Notes under the pieces: model-generated
Database searches by the model: none
What the model was told of the DNA's origin: nothing
Seen by the model: the letters and a program-made list of their open reading frames with translations, nothing else
Shown: positions 26,245 to 35,518 of the stretch, piece after piece
How positions within the stretch are numbered: position 1 is the stretch's first letter
How the letters are laid out: each line of letters begins with the position of its first letter
Assembly (NCBI GenBank): GCA_942492815.1
Contig: OW818658.1
Coordinates: 3,410,001 to 3,474,000 of the forward strand
Source of the DNA: JAEUWI01 sp942492815
GTDB lineage: Bacteria; Hydrogenedentota; Hydrogenedentia; Hydrogenedentales; JAEUWI01
Direction: 5' to 3'
Length of the DNA stretch: 64,000 bases
Made by a program: the position numbers and the translations under genes

Positions 26245-29079
26245 ATGTTCCGCTTCCTTAACTCCCTACTCTTCCTCGCCCTCCTCACCTCCACCGCCCA
26301 CGCGGCCCTCACGCCCGAGCGGCTCCGATGCGAATACCTGGAGAATCCCCTCGGCATCGACGCGACCGTGCCGCGCCTGAGCTGGATCGTCACCTCGGAA
26401 GAGCGCGGCCAGAAGCAGACCGCCCGCCACATCCGCGTCGCCTCCTCGCCCGAGCTGCTCGAATCGCCCGATCTCTGGGACAGCGGCCAGATCACCAGCG
26501 ACGAAACGATCCAAATCCAGTACGCGGGCAAGCCCCTCGCCTCGCGTCAGGCCTGCTACTGGCAGGTGAAGGTTTGGGACAAGGACGGCAAGCCCAGCGA
26601 ATGGAGCGCCCCGGCCTACTGGACCATGGGCCTGCTCGACAAGACCGATTGGTCGGCCCAATGGATCAGCTTCAAGGACGATTCCCCCCTCGAAGCTTCC
26701 CCCGAGAAAATGGTGCTCCCCCCCGCGCGCTATTACCGCAAGGACTTCGCCGCGCCCAAAGAAGTGAAGCGCGCCACGATCTACGCCACCGCCCTCGGCA
26801 TCTTCGAGTTCAGCCTGAACGGCAAGCCCGTCTCCGACCAAATGTTCGCCCCCGGCTGGCCGGACTACCATAAGCGCGCCTACTATGAGACCTTCGACGT
26901 CACCGACCTCGTGAACTCCGGCGAGAACACCTGGGGCGCGGTCCTCGCCGACGGCTGGTACAGCGGCTACCTCGGCTTCGGCCTCCTCGTGGGCTATGGG
27001 CCGAGCCAGAGCGGCCGCGCCTTCTACGGCAAGACCCCCGCCCTCCAGGCCCAGCTCGAAATCGAATACACCGACGGCTCCACCGAAACCGTCATCACCG
27101 ATCCCTCGTGGAAGACCGCCACCGGCCCCATCCTCACCGCCGACATGCAGATGGGCGAGACCCACGACGCCCGCCTGGAAATGCCTGGCTGGGACACCCC
27201 CGGCTTCGACACCGCGAAGTGGGAGAACGCCATCCGCGCGAAGGACAACGGCAGCATCAAATCACCCTACGCCGATCAAGGCGGCAAGCGCGAAGTGGAG
27301 CTCGGCTTTCAGGAGCCCGCGATCTATCAGGCCCACAGCGGCGTGCCTGTGCGCCCCATCGAGCGCATCAAGCCCATCAGCGTGAACGAGATCAAGCCCG
27401 GCGTCCACATCTTCGATCTGGGCCAGAATTTCTCCGGCGTCGTCGAGCTCAAGGTCAAGGGCGAAGCGGGCACCCGCGTCCAACTCCGCCACGGCGAAAT
27501 GCTCCACCAGGACGGCACCCTCATGACGGAAAATCTCCGCAAGGCCCTGGCGACGGATGTCTACATCCTCAAGGGCGACCCGTCGGGCGAAGTGTGGCAG
27601 CCCCGCTTCACCTTCCACGGCTTCCAGTTCGTCGAGCTCACCGGCCTGCCCGAAGCCCCCACCCTCGACACCATCACCGGCGTCGTCCTCCACTCCGACA
27701 CGCCCCTGACCAGCAAATTCGCCTGCTCCGACGACATGGTCAACCAGCTCTTCAGCAACATCGTCTGGACCCAGCGCTCGAACTTCCTGGAGCTCCCCAC
27801 CGATTGCCCCCAGCGCGACGAACGCCTCGGCTGGACCGGCGACGCCCAGATCTACGTCCGCGCCGCCACGCTCAACGCCGACGCCGCCGCCTTCTACACC
27901 AAATGGCTCGATGACCTCTTCGAAGCCCAGGAGCCCAACGGCGCCTTCCCGGAATACGCCCCCCACCCCATGAACCACGGCCGCGACGGCATCACCTGGG
28001 GCACCGGCTGGATGGACGCGGGCATCATCTGCCCCTACACGATCTACAAGGTCTACGGCGACACCCGCATCATCGCAAAGTACTACAACGCCATGACCCG
28101 CTTCATGGACTTCCGCCGCGGCCTCGCCCCCGACTTCCAGGGCGTCTACACCGGCAACGACTGGGGCGACTGGCTCTCCCTCAGCAAGACCCCCATCGAA
28201 TACATCGACGCGGGCTACTTCTACTACACCTCGTCCCTCATGGCCGAAATGGCCGAGGCCCTCGGCAAGAAAGAAGACGCCGCGAAGTATCGCGACTGGA
28301 TGAAAAAGATCCAGGGCCGCTTCATGGCCAACTACCTCAACGAAGACGGCAGCCTCGCCATCCGCACCCAAACCGCCTACGCCGTCGCCCTCTGGATGAA
28401 CATCCTCCCCGAAGACAAACGCGCCGCCGCGGGACAACACCTCGCCGATCTCATCGCAGAAGAAAACCACGCCATGAGCACCGGCTTCATCGGCACCCGC
28501 CCCCTCCTCCCCGCCCTCACCGCCACGGGACACCACGACCTCGCCACGCGCCTCCTCCAAAACCGCAAATACCCCTCCTGGGGCTTCGAAGTCGTCAACG
28601 GCGCAACGACCGTATGGGAACGCTGGAACAGCTACACCAAAGAAGGCGGCTTCGTCGCCGGCATGAACTCCTTCAGCCACTACTCCTTCGGCGCCGTCTG
28701 CGAATGGATGTTCGGTTCCTTAGCCGGCATCGACACCGACGGCCCGAGCTACAAACACATAGTATTGCGCCCCCAGATCCCCAACAAAGACAGCAACCCC
28801 GACTTCGCCCCCATCGACTGGGTCGAAGCGGAATACGACTCCATCCGCGGCAAGATCAAAGTGGCGTGGAAGAAGACGGACACGGGGCTGGAGTACAAGG
28901 TCACGATCCCGGCCAACACAACCGCGACGCTGGAATTTCCCCTGAGCGAGGGCGCGGTCGTGACGGAGGGCGGGAAAGATGTGGCGAAAGCAATTGTTGC
29001 AGCTACTCTGGATCGTACGAAAGCCGCAGTTAGGATCGATTTGTCTTCTGGGAACTTTGTAATTCAAATTGCCGAATAG
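26245..29079 (+). CDS. secreted GH78 alpha-L-rhamnosidase
   Basis: The 944-residue enzyme has a signal peptide (about residues 1-19, ending TSTAHA) and the GH78 order of domains: N-terminal beta domains, a rhamnosidase N-terminal domain with YYRKDFAAPKEVKRATIYA, the (alpha/alpha)6 catalytic barrel and a C-terminal beta domain. The family motif DCPQRDERLGWTGDAQ (about residue 520-535) and GTGWMDAG are intact, and WERWNSYTKEG is the usual late motif. It releases terminal L-rhamnose from plant or algal glycans outside the cell. Start 26245 gives a proper signal peptide. The frame stays open far upstream over the YqiJ gene only because of base composition. No rhamnose catabolism genes are nearby. 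Confidence 0.93.
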   Translation: MFRFLNSLLFLALLTSTAHAALTPERLRCEYLENPLGIDATVPRLSWIVTSEERGQKQTARHIRVASSPELLESPDLWDSGQITSDETIQIQYAGKPLASRQACYWQVKVWDKDGKPSEWSAPAYWTMGLLDKTDWSAQWISFKDDSPLEASPEKMVLPPARYYRKDFAAPKEVKRATIYATALGIFEFSLNGKPVSDQMFAPGWPDYHKRAYYETFDVTDLVNSGENTWGAVLADGWYSGYLGFGLLVGYGPSQSGRAFYGKTPALQAQLEIEYTDGSTETVITDPSWKTATGPILTADMQMGETHDARLEMPGWDTPGFDTAKWENAIRAKDNGSIKSPYADQGGKREVELGFQEPAIYQAHSGVPVRPIERIKPISVNEIKPGVHIFDLGQNFSGVVELKVKGEAGTRVQLRHGEMLHQDGTLMTENLRKALATDVYILKGDPSGEVWQPRFTFHGFQFVELTGLPEAPTLDTITGVVLHSDTPLTSKFACSDDMVNQLFSNIVWTQRSNFLELPTDCPQRDERLGWTGDAQIYVRAATLNADAAAFYTKWLDDLFEAQEPNGAFPEYAPHPMNHGRDGITWGTGWMDAGIICPYTIYKVYGDTRIIAKYYNAMTRFMDFRRGLAPDFQGVYTGNDWGDWLSLSKTPIEYIDAGYFYYTSSLMAEMAEALGKKEDAAKYRDWMKKIQGRFMANYLNEDGSLAIRTQTAYAVALWMNILPEDKRAAAGQHLADLIAEENHAMSTGFIGTRPLLPALTATGHHDLATRLLQNRKYPSWGFEVVNGATTVWERWNSYTKEGGFVAGMNSFSHYSFGAVCEWMFGSLAGIDTDGPSYKHIVLRPQIPNKDSNPDFAPIDWVEAEYDSIRGKIKVAWKKTDTGLEYKVTIPANTTATLEFPLSEGAVVTEGGKDVAKAIVAATLDRTKAAVRIDLSSGNFVIQIAE

Positions 29080-29219
29080 ACCTCTGACAAAGCTTCGGTA
29101 AATAATGTGAACTGGCCAAGCACCTTTGAAGGTATCCCTTTGAAACTTTTATACGAACCTCAATGCAGTTCAGTAGTAGCGACGTCACAATTGCCAAAAC
29201 TGAAGTTTTGGAGAAGTTA

Positions 29220-30269
29220 ATGTCCCAGACCAAGCACTGTTCAGACTGCTTCTCCGATCAAGGTCTCAAGCTCGATGCCTTCACGATCGGGCTCAAAGAC
29301 CCCTCGACATGTCCGAATTGCGGCTCAACTTCCGGGGCAAAATTGGACACTTATAGACTTACGCAATTGATGCATAGGTTTTTTGTGTGGGGCACCCTGT
29401 ATAGATGTGAATATGGTGCCGCACCAGCGCTACAGATTAACGACCGACAACGAACAAGTGTAGTATTCCAGGATTCGTTGTCTGATGATGTCCGACTCCT
29501 GGAGGGCTGTCTGGGACTCGGAGTCTTCCACTACGGCCCCCACCTATGGATGGTCGGTGAAGTGGAGCCTCTGAAATCGTTGCAGAACGCGGAAACCCGG
29601 AACGATATAATCAGTAGAATTGTCAACGAATACCCTAACACAATACTCAATAAAGGCGAGCTGTTTTACCGCGTCAGGAAATCCGTTGAGAAATCTGAAG
29701 CTCCGGATCAATATGATAGTCCCCAACGTGAGAAAGCGGGTACTGGAAGGTTCGATTCGCCTGGATTTCCGGTCATGTACGCATCCCAAGACTTGGAAAT
29801 ATGTGTGCACGAGTGCCGCTTTTCGGCAAAAGACGAGCTTCATGTTGCGACGCTTTTCCCAGTTCACGATCTCAGACTGCTCGACTTGACAGTTCTGCTC
29901 ACCGAAGTTGGAGTCACAGAATTCGAGAGTCTTGACATGGCAGTTCATATGTTGTTTCTTGCAGGCGAACATTCTTATGAAATCATAAGGGCTTTGGCGA
30001 TTGAAGCACATCACGCTGGCTATGATGGCCTCATCTATCCTTCCTACTTCAGCCTCTTAAAAACTGGGGCGGTGCCATTTGAGACATCCTTTGGAATTTC
30101 TCATCGAATGCTCTCGCAGCGACACCAGGACGAGAAGGCTAAGACGATCTCCAACTTGGCAATCTTCGGACGACCACTCGAAGACCGCAAGGTTGAACTG
30201 CGTAGTATAAACAAACTTATAATCTCTCAAGTGAAGTACAGCTTCCACTTTGGTCCTGTCGGGTTTTAG
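29220..30269 (+). CDS. RES-domain protein with zinc-ribbon-like N-terminus
   Basis: A 349-residue protein. Near the N-terminus are two CxxC pairs (CSDC and CPNC) in the layout of HEPN/RES N-terminal domains. The C-terminal part has the RES domain: LFYRVR, RFDSPGFPVMYAS, then LEICVHECRF with its conserved Arg and Glu. Several RES proteins are NAD+-degrading toxins paired with an Xre-type antitoxin, but no antitoxin gene is visible on either side. The start at 29220 follows GGAGAAG. Another ATG at 29163 is possible but has no ribosome site. The gene is AT-rich relative to the window and was probably acquired. Confidence 0.8.
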   Translation: MSQTKHCSDCFSDQGLKLDAFTIGLKDPSTCPNCGSTSGAKLDTYRLTQLMHRFFVWGTLYRCEYGAAPALQINDRQRTSVVFQDSLSDDVRLLEGCLGLGVFHYGPHLWMVGEVEPLKSLQNAETRNDIISRIVNEYPNTILNKGELFYRVRKSVEKSEAPDQYDSPQREKAGTGRFDSPGFPVMYASQDLEICVHECRFSAKDELHVATLFPVHDLRLLDLTVLLTEVGVTEFESLDMAVHMLFLAGEHSYEIIRALAIEAHHAGYDGLIYPSYFSLLKTGAVPFETSFGISHRMLSQRHQDEKAKTISNLAIFGRPLEDRKVELRSINKLIISQVKYSFHFGPVGF

Positions 30270-30677
30270 TCGCCTCTCGCACCAGAGTTTTCACTCGTTC
30301 CCAAGCTCCGCTTGGAAATGCAGTCCCCGAAGCTCCGCTTCGCCACCGATTCAAACGTACCAAGCACAATCCGTCTGATTCACTGCCCCCCCAAAATCCC
30401 CAATGGGGCGGCATAGGTCGCGCGCGCCTTCAGTACCAAATGTACTTCGGGTCGCACTCCACCTCGCGAGCCAACGCCCGATCCAGTCGCGAAGCGGCGA
30501 CATATCGTAGCCCAGGCGCGAGCGAAGCGAGTCCTGGGATTAAGGTCCACCCACCGCCACATGAGTCCCGGAGGGCGACACAGGCCCTATGCCCCTTCAA
30601 TCCCAGATCCACCGAGCATCGCAGGTATTGTAACTTTCTGGACGGAACAATAAAGTAGTCCGTACATTATACTTCCG
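30270..30677. repeat. non-coding stretch with palindromic repeats
   Basis: No gene is supported here. It holds two TCC-loop hairpins, CCAAGCTCCGCTTGG (30301-30315) and CGAAGCTCCGCTTCG (30328-30342). A GAAGCGGCGACATATCGTAG copy at 30491-30510 recurs almost exactly at 50641-50660. These look like degraded copies of interspersed repeats between the convergent RES and zinc-ribbon genes. Confidence 0.75.
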
Positions 30678-30890
30678 TTATTCTGAATTGCGAGGCAGGT
30701 TGTGCCATTTAAAGGCATCACCCTTGCGAGTGCTGCTCATGCCGCAATGGGAGCACTTAAACTCGAACTGCGGGACTGTTGATTCCCCGTACCCACGATA
30801 TGTGACATCAACCTCATGTCCACGCCCGCACTTTGCACAATCGAATCGCACGTAGTCTGTATCCAATCGTAGTGTGATTTCTTCTGACAT
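30678..30890 (-). CDS. small zinc-ribbon protein
   Basis: A 70-residue acidic protein with two CxxC pairs, CAKC (18-21) and CSHC (46-49), about 25 residues apart, which would form one zinc ribbon. The start is supported by AGGAG ten bases upstream (CTAGAGGAG). The length and start suggest a real gene, though I do not recognise a family. It may be a small regulator or accessory factor. It lies in the AT-rich accessory patch and has no close partner on its strand. Confidence 0.6.
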   Translation of the reverse strand: MSEEITLRLDTDYVRFDCAKCGRGHEVDVTYRGYGESTVPQFEFKCSHCGMSSTRKGDAFKWHNLPRNSE

Positions 30891-31029
30891 ATAATTTCTC
30901 CTCTAGGTTTATACCACCCAACAACTTCCCGGGGTGATTTTAGGTATTTGAGCATTTTCATAGGGCACACCCCCAACCTGTCTCGATGCTTGCAGAAGAA
31001 AGCCGAGTGAACCCTGAACCCAAGCGGAG

Positions 31030-31060
31030 CATCAATGGTGGAATGTCATCAATGGTGGAA
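31030..31060. repeat. short direct repeat
   Basis: CATCAATGGTGGAAT occurs twice in tandem with one base between, just after the stop of the Sel1 gene on its antisense side. It is probably a replication slip. Confidence 0.7.
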
Positions 31061-31082
31061 TTGTCTATTCTCCAGCAGGCCG

Positions 31083-31973
31083 CTACTCTGTCTCATTTTC
31101 TCGCTCCTCAATCCGCTCTAAAAGTTGCTTTGACCGTTCCTGTGCCTCCTCTATTTGTTGAGGTGTCATGAGCGACGCCACTTCGTCCCGACTCGTGATA
31201 TACTTTGGATGTGAAGAATTCTCGGAAGTAGCGCTTGCGCTGGCCAAGTTCCACCAGGCGTACGCCTCGACATAGTCCTTTGATACTCCGTGCCCGGTGT
31301 AGTAACAGAGACCCAAGTTGTATTGGCCCATATGCCAACCTTGCTCCGCTGTTTTCAGATACCACTCCGCTGCCTGTTTATAGTCTTGCAGTACACCGAG
31401 ACCAGAATAGTACATAGTGCCTAAGTTGAATTCGGCTAGGAAATGCCCCTGTTCAGCCGCCTTCCGCCACCACTTCTCTGCCAGCTGGTAGTCCTGTGCT
31501 ACACCTTTCCCTTCGTAGTACAGCTCACCTAATGAATACTGGCTCCCAAGATACCCTTGTTCCGCCGCCCTATGGTGCCATTCAGCAGACTTTGTGTAAT
31601 CTTTCAGCACACCCATTTGGTAAATGCAACCCAATTGAAACTGGGCTTCAGCATCACCCTGTTCCGCTCTAATTCGGTAGGACTCCGCCTTCTTCTTTTC
31701 TAGCTCAACTGTCTCGATGTATGTATCTAGCTGACGCTTCGCCGAAGCATTTCCTTGTTCCACCGCTTTACGCCACCACTTTTCTGCCTGCTTGTAATCT
31801 TGTGGCACGAGGTTGCCAACATAATAATTGATACCCAATTCACACTGTGCCTCGGCATCTCCCCGCTCAGCTCTCTTGGTCAATTCGGCCAAGTCCATCT
31901 CCAAAGTGTTGGCACCAATTGCCACCAACACGATCATACACCCCAAGCAGTATTTTACGGGCTTTCGCATCAT
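31083..31973 (-). CDS. exported Sel1-repeat protein
   Basis: This 296-residue protein has a signal peptide (about residues 1-23, ending VAIGA) and about six Sel1-type repeats of 36 residues. Each has the AEQGDAEAQFQLG helix followed by YYEGKGVAQDYQLAEKWWRKA-like turns. Sel1 repeats are protein-protein interaction scaffolds. The start is placed at 31973, nine bases after GAGG. A second ATG follows at once (31970), and an ATG at 31988 and a frame to 32027 are less likely. The gene is AT-rich like the RES gene. Nothing in the neighbourhood names its partner. Confidence 0.8.
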   Translation of the reverse strand: MMRKPVKYCLGCMIVLVAIGANTLEMDLAELTKRAERGDAEAQCELGINYYVGNLVPQDYKQAEKWWRKAVEQGNASAKRQLDTYIETVELEKKKAESYRIRAEQGDAEAQFQLGCIYQMGVLKDYTKSAEWHHRAAEQGYLGSQYSLGELYYEGKGVAQDYQLAEKWWRKAAEQGHFLAEFNLGTMYYSGLGVLQDYKQAAEWYLKTAEQGWHMGQYNLGLCYYTGHGVSKDYVEAYAWWNLASASATSENSSHPKYITSRDEVASLMTPQQIEEAQERSKQLLERIEERENETE

Positions 31974-32201
31974 ATATAAATACCTCATGATTGTAATCAC
32001 CGCGATTGTGACCGAAGCCTGACTCAATTCATCTGATACCGGGTCATCGACTGGATTTGAAATGCCGCACGGTGCAGCAAGGGCACCGCGAAGCAGCGGG
32101 CCTTGCTCTCAGACGCACCGTAACATGATTGAAGCACATTATGCGCAGGGCACACGCGGCGTTCAACTCTTGCGATGTAATGGGCGAGAGGTTTTTTCAT
32201 C

Positions 32202-32411
32202 CGGCCCGAAGGGCCAGTGCAGCTTTCAGCCCTGGGCAACGCCCAGGGAACAAGAGTTCCCCCTGTTAATTCGCCCTGAAAGGGCAGCGCAGTCCGACGC
32301 TGGATTCATCGATGCCCGGTCGCTGCGCTGCCCTTTCAGGACGCAAAATGGGCCCGTACTTTTCCCCCAGGCGTTGCCTGGGGCTGGAAGCTGCACTGAC
32401 CCTTCGGGCCG
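32202..32411. repeat. nested long inverted repeat, about 210 bp
   Basis: Outer arms 32202-32248 and 32364-32411 are near-perfect complements over about 47 bp, beginning CGGCCCGAAGGGCCAGTGC. Inner arms 32272-32292 and 32321-32343 pair over about 20 bp (CTGAAAGGGCAGCGCAG). As RNA or single-stranded DNA it would fold into one long interrupted hairpin. Together with similar smaller elements in the window, it looks like a mobile or structured intergenic repeat. Confidence 0.85.
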
Positions 32412-32572
32412 AATTTTTCGCTCGTGGAGGTTTGCACTGAGCCCCTCAGAATCTCTGATCCCACGCTTCTGTGCCACCCCTTGCGGGGTTGGAATCAGGG
32501 TGAATGCGCAACCCAGGGCCCGCTACCATCGCGTTCGCTGCGGCGAACTACGATATCCGTTCCCATCGCACG

Positions 32573-32601
32573 TTCCCAAGCAGCGCTCGGAGGTTTATAC
32601 T
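32573..32601 (+). promoter_or_regulatory. weak promoter candidate
   Basis: TTCCCA (32573-32578) and TATACT (32596-32601), with 17 bases between, lie about 85 bases upstream of the sigma-factor fusion gene. The -10 match is good, the -35 match is poor. Confidence 0.3.
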
Positions 32602-32686
32602 ATCCCCAGCGCTACCGTTCGAAAAGATTATCAAAGGGAAATGGTCTGTCGTGTGACTACTACAAGCGAAAGCGAAAGGAGCCACG

Positions 32687-35518
32687 ATGATTCAAAATAC
32701 TGAACTACTGACAAGAGCCGCCATGGCGGGAAATCTCGATGCATTCGGCGAATTGGTCGCGCACCACTACCCTTTGGTGAGAGGGGTAGTGTTCCGCCGT
32801 GTCGGCGACTGGGATATTTCGGAGGACCTGGCCCAGGAAACCCTGCTGGCAGCCCATGCCAATCTGAACAAACTTCGTGATTCGAGCGCATTTCCTGCCT
32901 GGTTATGCCGGATCGCAAGAAATCTGAGCGCCAATTGGATTCGCTCCGAGCAATACCGGCGGGAATTGGCCAAACGCTATAAGGCAGAGCGGGGCACAAA
33001 CGACACCACGAATTTCGAAGCCTCCGAGGACCTCGCTCGACGGGAGCAGGTCCATGGCTTACTGGAGAGATTGCCCGCCAAGCTGCGGGAGGCGCTGGTA
33101 ATCTTCTATCTTGAGGAGCGCACCGCACCGGAGGCTGCACGCATCCTTGGCATCCCGGAGAATACCTTCTACAATCGGGTGCATCGCGCCCGGAAACAAA
33201 TGCAGGATCTGGTGGAACAGGACCTCCGGGAAACCCTGCGTCCCGATACAAGGAAAGTCGCGCAGCGGAGGCTGCTGTCCCTCTTGCCTCTGCTCCCGTT
33301 GATGCCTGGTCTCGCGCGCCGCGCTGCCGCCGTTGGCCCCGGTTTCGCATTGGGGAATGTCTGTCTCCAAATCTGGACCGGTGCCGCTTCGATCGGGGGA
33401 AAGAATGCCGTCGCCGCATTGGGCCTCGCGGTCGTCGCTACGCTTTCTATCGTCCTCTGGAGTCGATATGCGAGCGAGCAACCCCCTCCGGTTCACGCTG
33501 CGGACGCCACCGCTGGAGCCGAAGTGACGCCGAGTGCGACCGAGGATGCCGACACCAGCGCACCGGTTGAGCAGGTTGCTGCCGTGGCGGTGAGTTCACC
33601 GGTGCCGGCGCTTTCTGAAGTCGATCCAGCGTTGAGTGAGGAGCCCCAGCAAGTGGGCACGATTTCTGGCCATGTGTACCGCGACGAAATAGTGCCGGTC
33701 GAAGGGGCTCGGGTTATCGTGTACGTACCCGGCACCGAAGGGGACGAACGGACCCCGAACGAGACGGACGAGTTCCATGATCCAATGTGGGGCTCCATTG
33801 TTCATCCGGAAAATGCTTTTCACGCGGTCTCCGACGCCGACGGTTACTTCGAGATCACCGGGATTCGCAGTGAAGGCGACGCCCGGATCGCCGCCTATCA
33901 CCAGGGATTTTTAGACGATGGAGATAATATTGACGTGATTGCCGGTGAAGAGCGTACCATTAGATTGACGCTTGAGCGAGGAGAGTTTGTGGCCGGTGTA
34001 TTGCTAACGGAATCCGGTGCTCCGGTAACGGACGCCAGGTTGCACCACGTAGCTAATATTATCCTAGAGGGTGGAGGGGGCGCTGCCATACAAGCAGGCT
34101 ACACCGACCAAAGTGGTCGATTTGACCTGCCCGTAGGCATCGGTCCAACGGATCGGGCGTTGGCCACGATCATGGTGAAATCCAAGACCCACGGCTATGC
34201 ACTGTTGCAGGACATCGAAGTTTGCCCCGAAGACTCCATCACACTCCGCTATCCCAAGCCGACGTCACTTCGCGGCACTGTAACGGCGTCGGACGACGCA
34301 CCGGCAGGCGGTTTTCAAGTCAGGCTGGAAGGCCACTTTATTTTCCTCGACTTTGGACGAGTAAAGTTGAGGTATTGGGAGGAATCAACCGAGGTAAAGC
34401 CGGATGGCTCCTACGCGTTTGATCGGCTCGACCCCAAACCAATCTACCGGATCGCAGTATCTGATCTGGATGGCAAGGAAGTAGCGATCAATCGGGACTT
34501 CCTGGAGCTGCAAGCTACGACCGCGAATGCGGTCGACCTTCGGGTGGAGCAACCTGCCTGGGTATTTGGCCGCGTGTATGGGCTCGAATCGCTTCAACCC
34601 ATTCAGAATGTTTGGGTCCGGTGCTCCGGAGCTAATTCCAATTGGTTGGACGACGGCGGTGTATTCGAATTCACGGCGAAGACGGATAGCGAGGGAAACT
34701 ACCGGATCGAGGTAACGCGCGGCTGGGGCGCCTTCCGGGTTATGGCAGACTACGGCTATAACACCGATTTTGAGTGGAGGCCCGCCCGGCAGGTGGAAAA
34801 TTTGGAGATTCGACCCGGTAAGGAATACAACCTGAACCTTCCGTTGCCGACGCCCTGGTCGCGATCCTTCCTCGTCCAGGATGAAGCTGGCAACCCGGTA
34901 CCGGACGTAAACGTTGGCTATGGAGGGGGTATTCCGATCGATCGTACTGACGCTGAAGGGAGAATAACGCTATCAGCATTGGATCCGGACAAAGGGGTAA
35001 GGATTTTCTTCGACAAAGTCGGGTATTCACTGGGCGAGTCGGAATTACTGTATGGCAAGCCGGGGGAGACATTTCCGGTGGAAACAATCGTACTCAAGCG
35101 CATATCAGGCGATGTGGCCAAGCTTGTGGACGGGGATAATGTGGCCTTTGCCAAGCGAACCGTAAAGGTGTACCTGTATTCTGACGGCGAATTTCTCATG
35201 ACGGTCGAAACAAAAACGGATGAGCGAGGCGTGATCCGGTACGAGGAGCGGGCTGCACTATCTTCACAACTACCGGATACAGGACAGATTTCCTTTGAAC
35301 TGGAAATCGCGAACCCCGCTGCGGATGGACAGATAGAGGCCCTCTATCGTTCAGATCACATACTCCTTCCGGAGGATGAGACGGAAGACATGGGGACTAT
35401 CGTACTTCAGAACGTGGCGGGGGACGATATGCAGCGTTCCTATCGCTCAGATCACATACTCCTTCCGGAGGATGAGACGGAAGACATGGGGCCTATCGTA
35501 CTTGAGAAAGTCGAATAG
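32687..35518 (+). CDS. ECF sigma factor fused to membrane anchor and CarboxypepD_reg domains
   Basis: A 943-residue fusion. Residues 1-180 are an ECF sigma factor: region 2 (DWDISEDLAQETLLAAHANL) and region 4 (LPAKLREALVIFYLEERTAP, then GIPENTFYNRVHRARKQM). A hydrophobic stretch follows, with a clear transmembrane helix (about 239-259) and a Pro/Ala/Thr-rich linker. The remaining 640 residues are tandem beta-sandwich domains of the carboxypeptidase regulatory-like type (ISGHVYRDEIVPVEGARV, RFDLPVGIGPTDRAL and similar). The sigma part would thus be tethered at the membrane with a sensor outside. Release by proteolysis is a possible mechanism but no protease site is visible. The last 50 residues are a recent duplication. 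A strong ribosome site (AAAGGAG) precedes the ATG. Confidence 0.88.
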   Translation: MIQNTELLTRAAMAGNLDAFGELVAHHYPLVRGVVFRRVGDWDISEDLAQETLLAAHANLNKLRDSSAFPAWLCRIARNLSANWIRSEQYRRELAKRYKAERGTNDTTNFEASEDLARREQVHGLLERLPAKLREALVIFYLEERTAPEAARILGIPENTFYNRVHRARKQMQDLVEQDLRETLRPDTRKVAQRRLLSLLPLLPLMPGLARRAAAVGPGFALGNVCLQIWTGAASIGGKNAVAALGLAVVATLSIVLWSRYASEQPPPVHAADATAGAEVTPSATEDADTSAPVEQVAAVAVSSPVPALSEVDPALSEEPQQVGTISGHVYRDEIVPVEGARVIVYVPGTEGDERTPNETDEFHDPMWGSIVHPENAFHAVSDADGYFEITGIRSEGDARIAAYHQGFLDDGDNIDVIAGEERTIRLTLERGEFVAGVLLTESGAPVTDARLHHVANIILEGGGGAAIQAGYTDQSGRFDLPVGIGPTDRALATIMVKSKTHGYALLQDIEVCPEDSITLRYPKPTSLRGTVTASDDAPAGGFQVRLEGHFIFLDFGRVKLRYWEESTEVKPDGSYAFDRLDPKPIYRIAVSDLDGKEVAINRDFLELQATTANAVDLRVEQPAWVFGRVYGLESLQPIQNVWVRCSGANSNWLDDGGVFEFTAKTDSEGNYRIEVTRGWGAFRVMADYGYNTDFEWRPARQVENLEIRPGKEYNLNLPLPTPWSRSFLVQDEAGNPVPDVNVGYGGGIPIDRTDAEGRITLSALDPDKGVRIFFDKVGYSLGESELLYGKPGETFPVETIVLKRISGDVAKLVDGDNVAFAKRTVKVYLYSDGEFLMTVETKTDERGVIRYEERAALSSQLPDTGQISFELEIANPAADGQIEALYRSDHILLPEDETEDMGTIVLQNVAGDDMQRSYRSDHILLPEDETEDMGPIVLEKVE
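35345..35503 (+). repeat. 63-bp in-frame direct repeat
   Basis: 35345-35407 and 35441-35503 are identical at 61 of 63 positions, 96 bases apart and therefore in frame. They encode YRSDHILLPEDETEDMG twice at the very C-terminus of the sigma-factor fusion. The second copy ends at the natural stop. Confidence 0.95.

Larger units (their letters stand above)
31974..32686. other. 713-bp non-coding region between divergent genes
   Basis: No gene is supported. The main content is a large nested inverted repeat at 32202-32411. Other segments (CGTTCCCAAG, 32571-32580) resemble fragments of the repeats at 30289-30342. A promoter candidate for the sigma-factor gene lies near 32573-32601. Confidence 0.75.

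Noticed and set aside
30737..30976. 79-residue reverse frame overlapping the zinc-ribbon gene
   Set aside because: It overlaps the better-supported zinc-ribbon gene out of frame and has no conserved pattern.
32062..32703. 213-residue forward frame over the nested inverted repeat
   Set aside because: It translates the palindromic element and has no domain or ribosome site.
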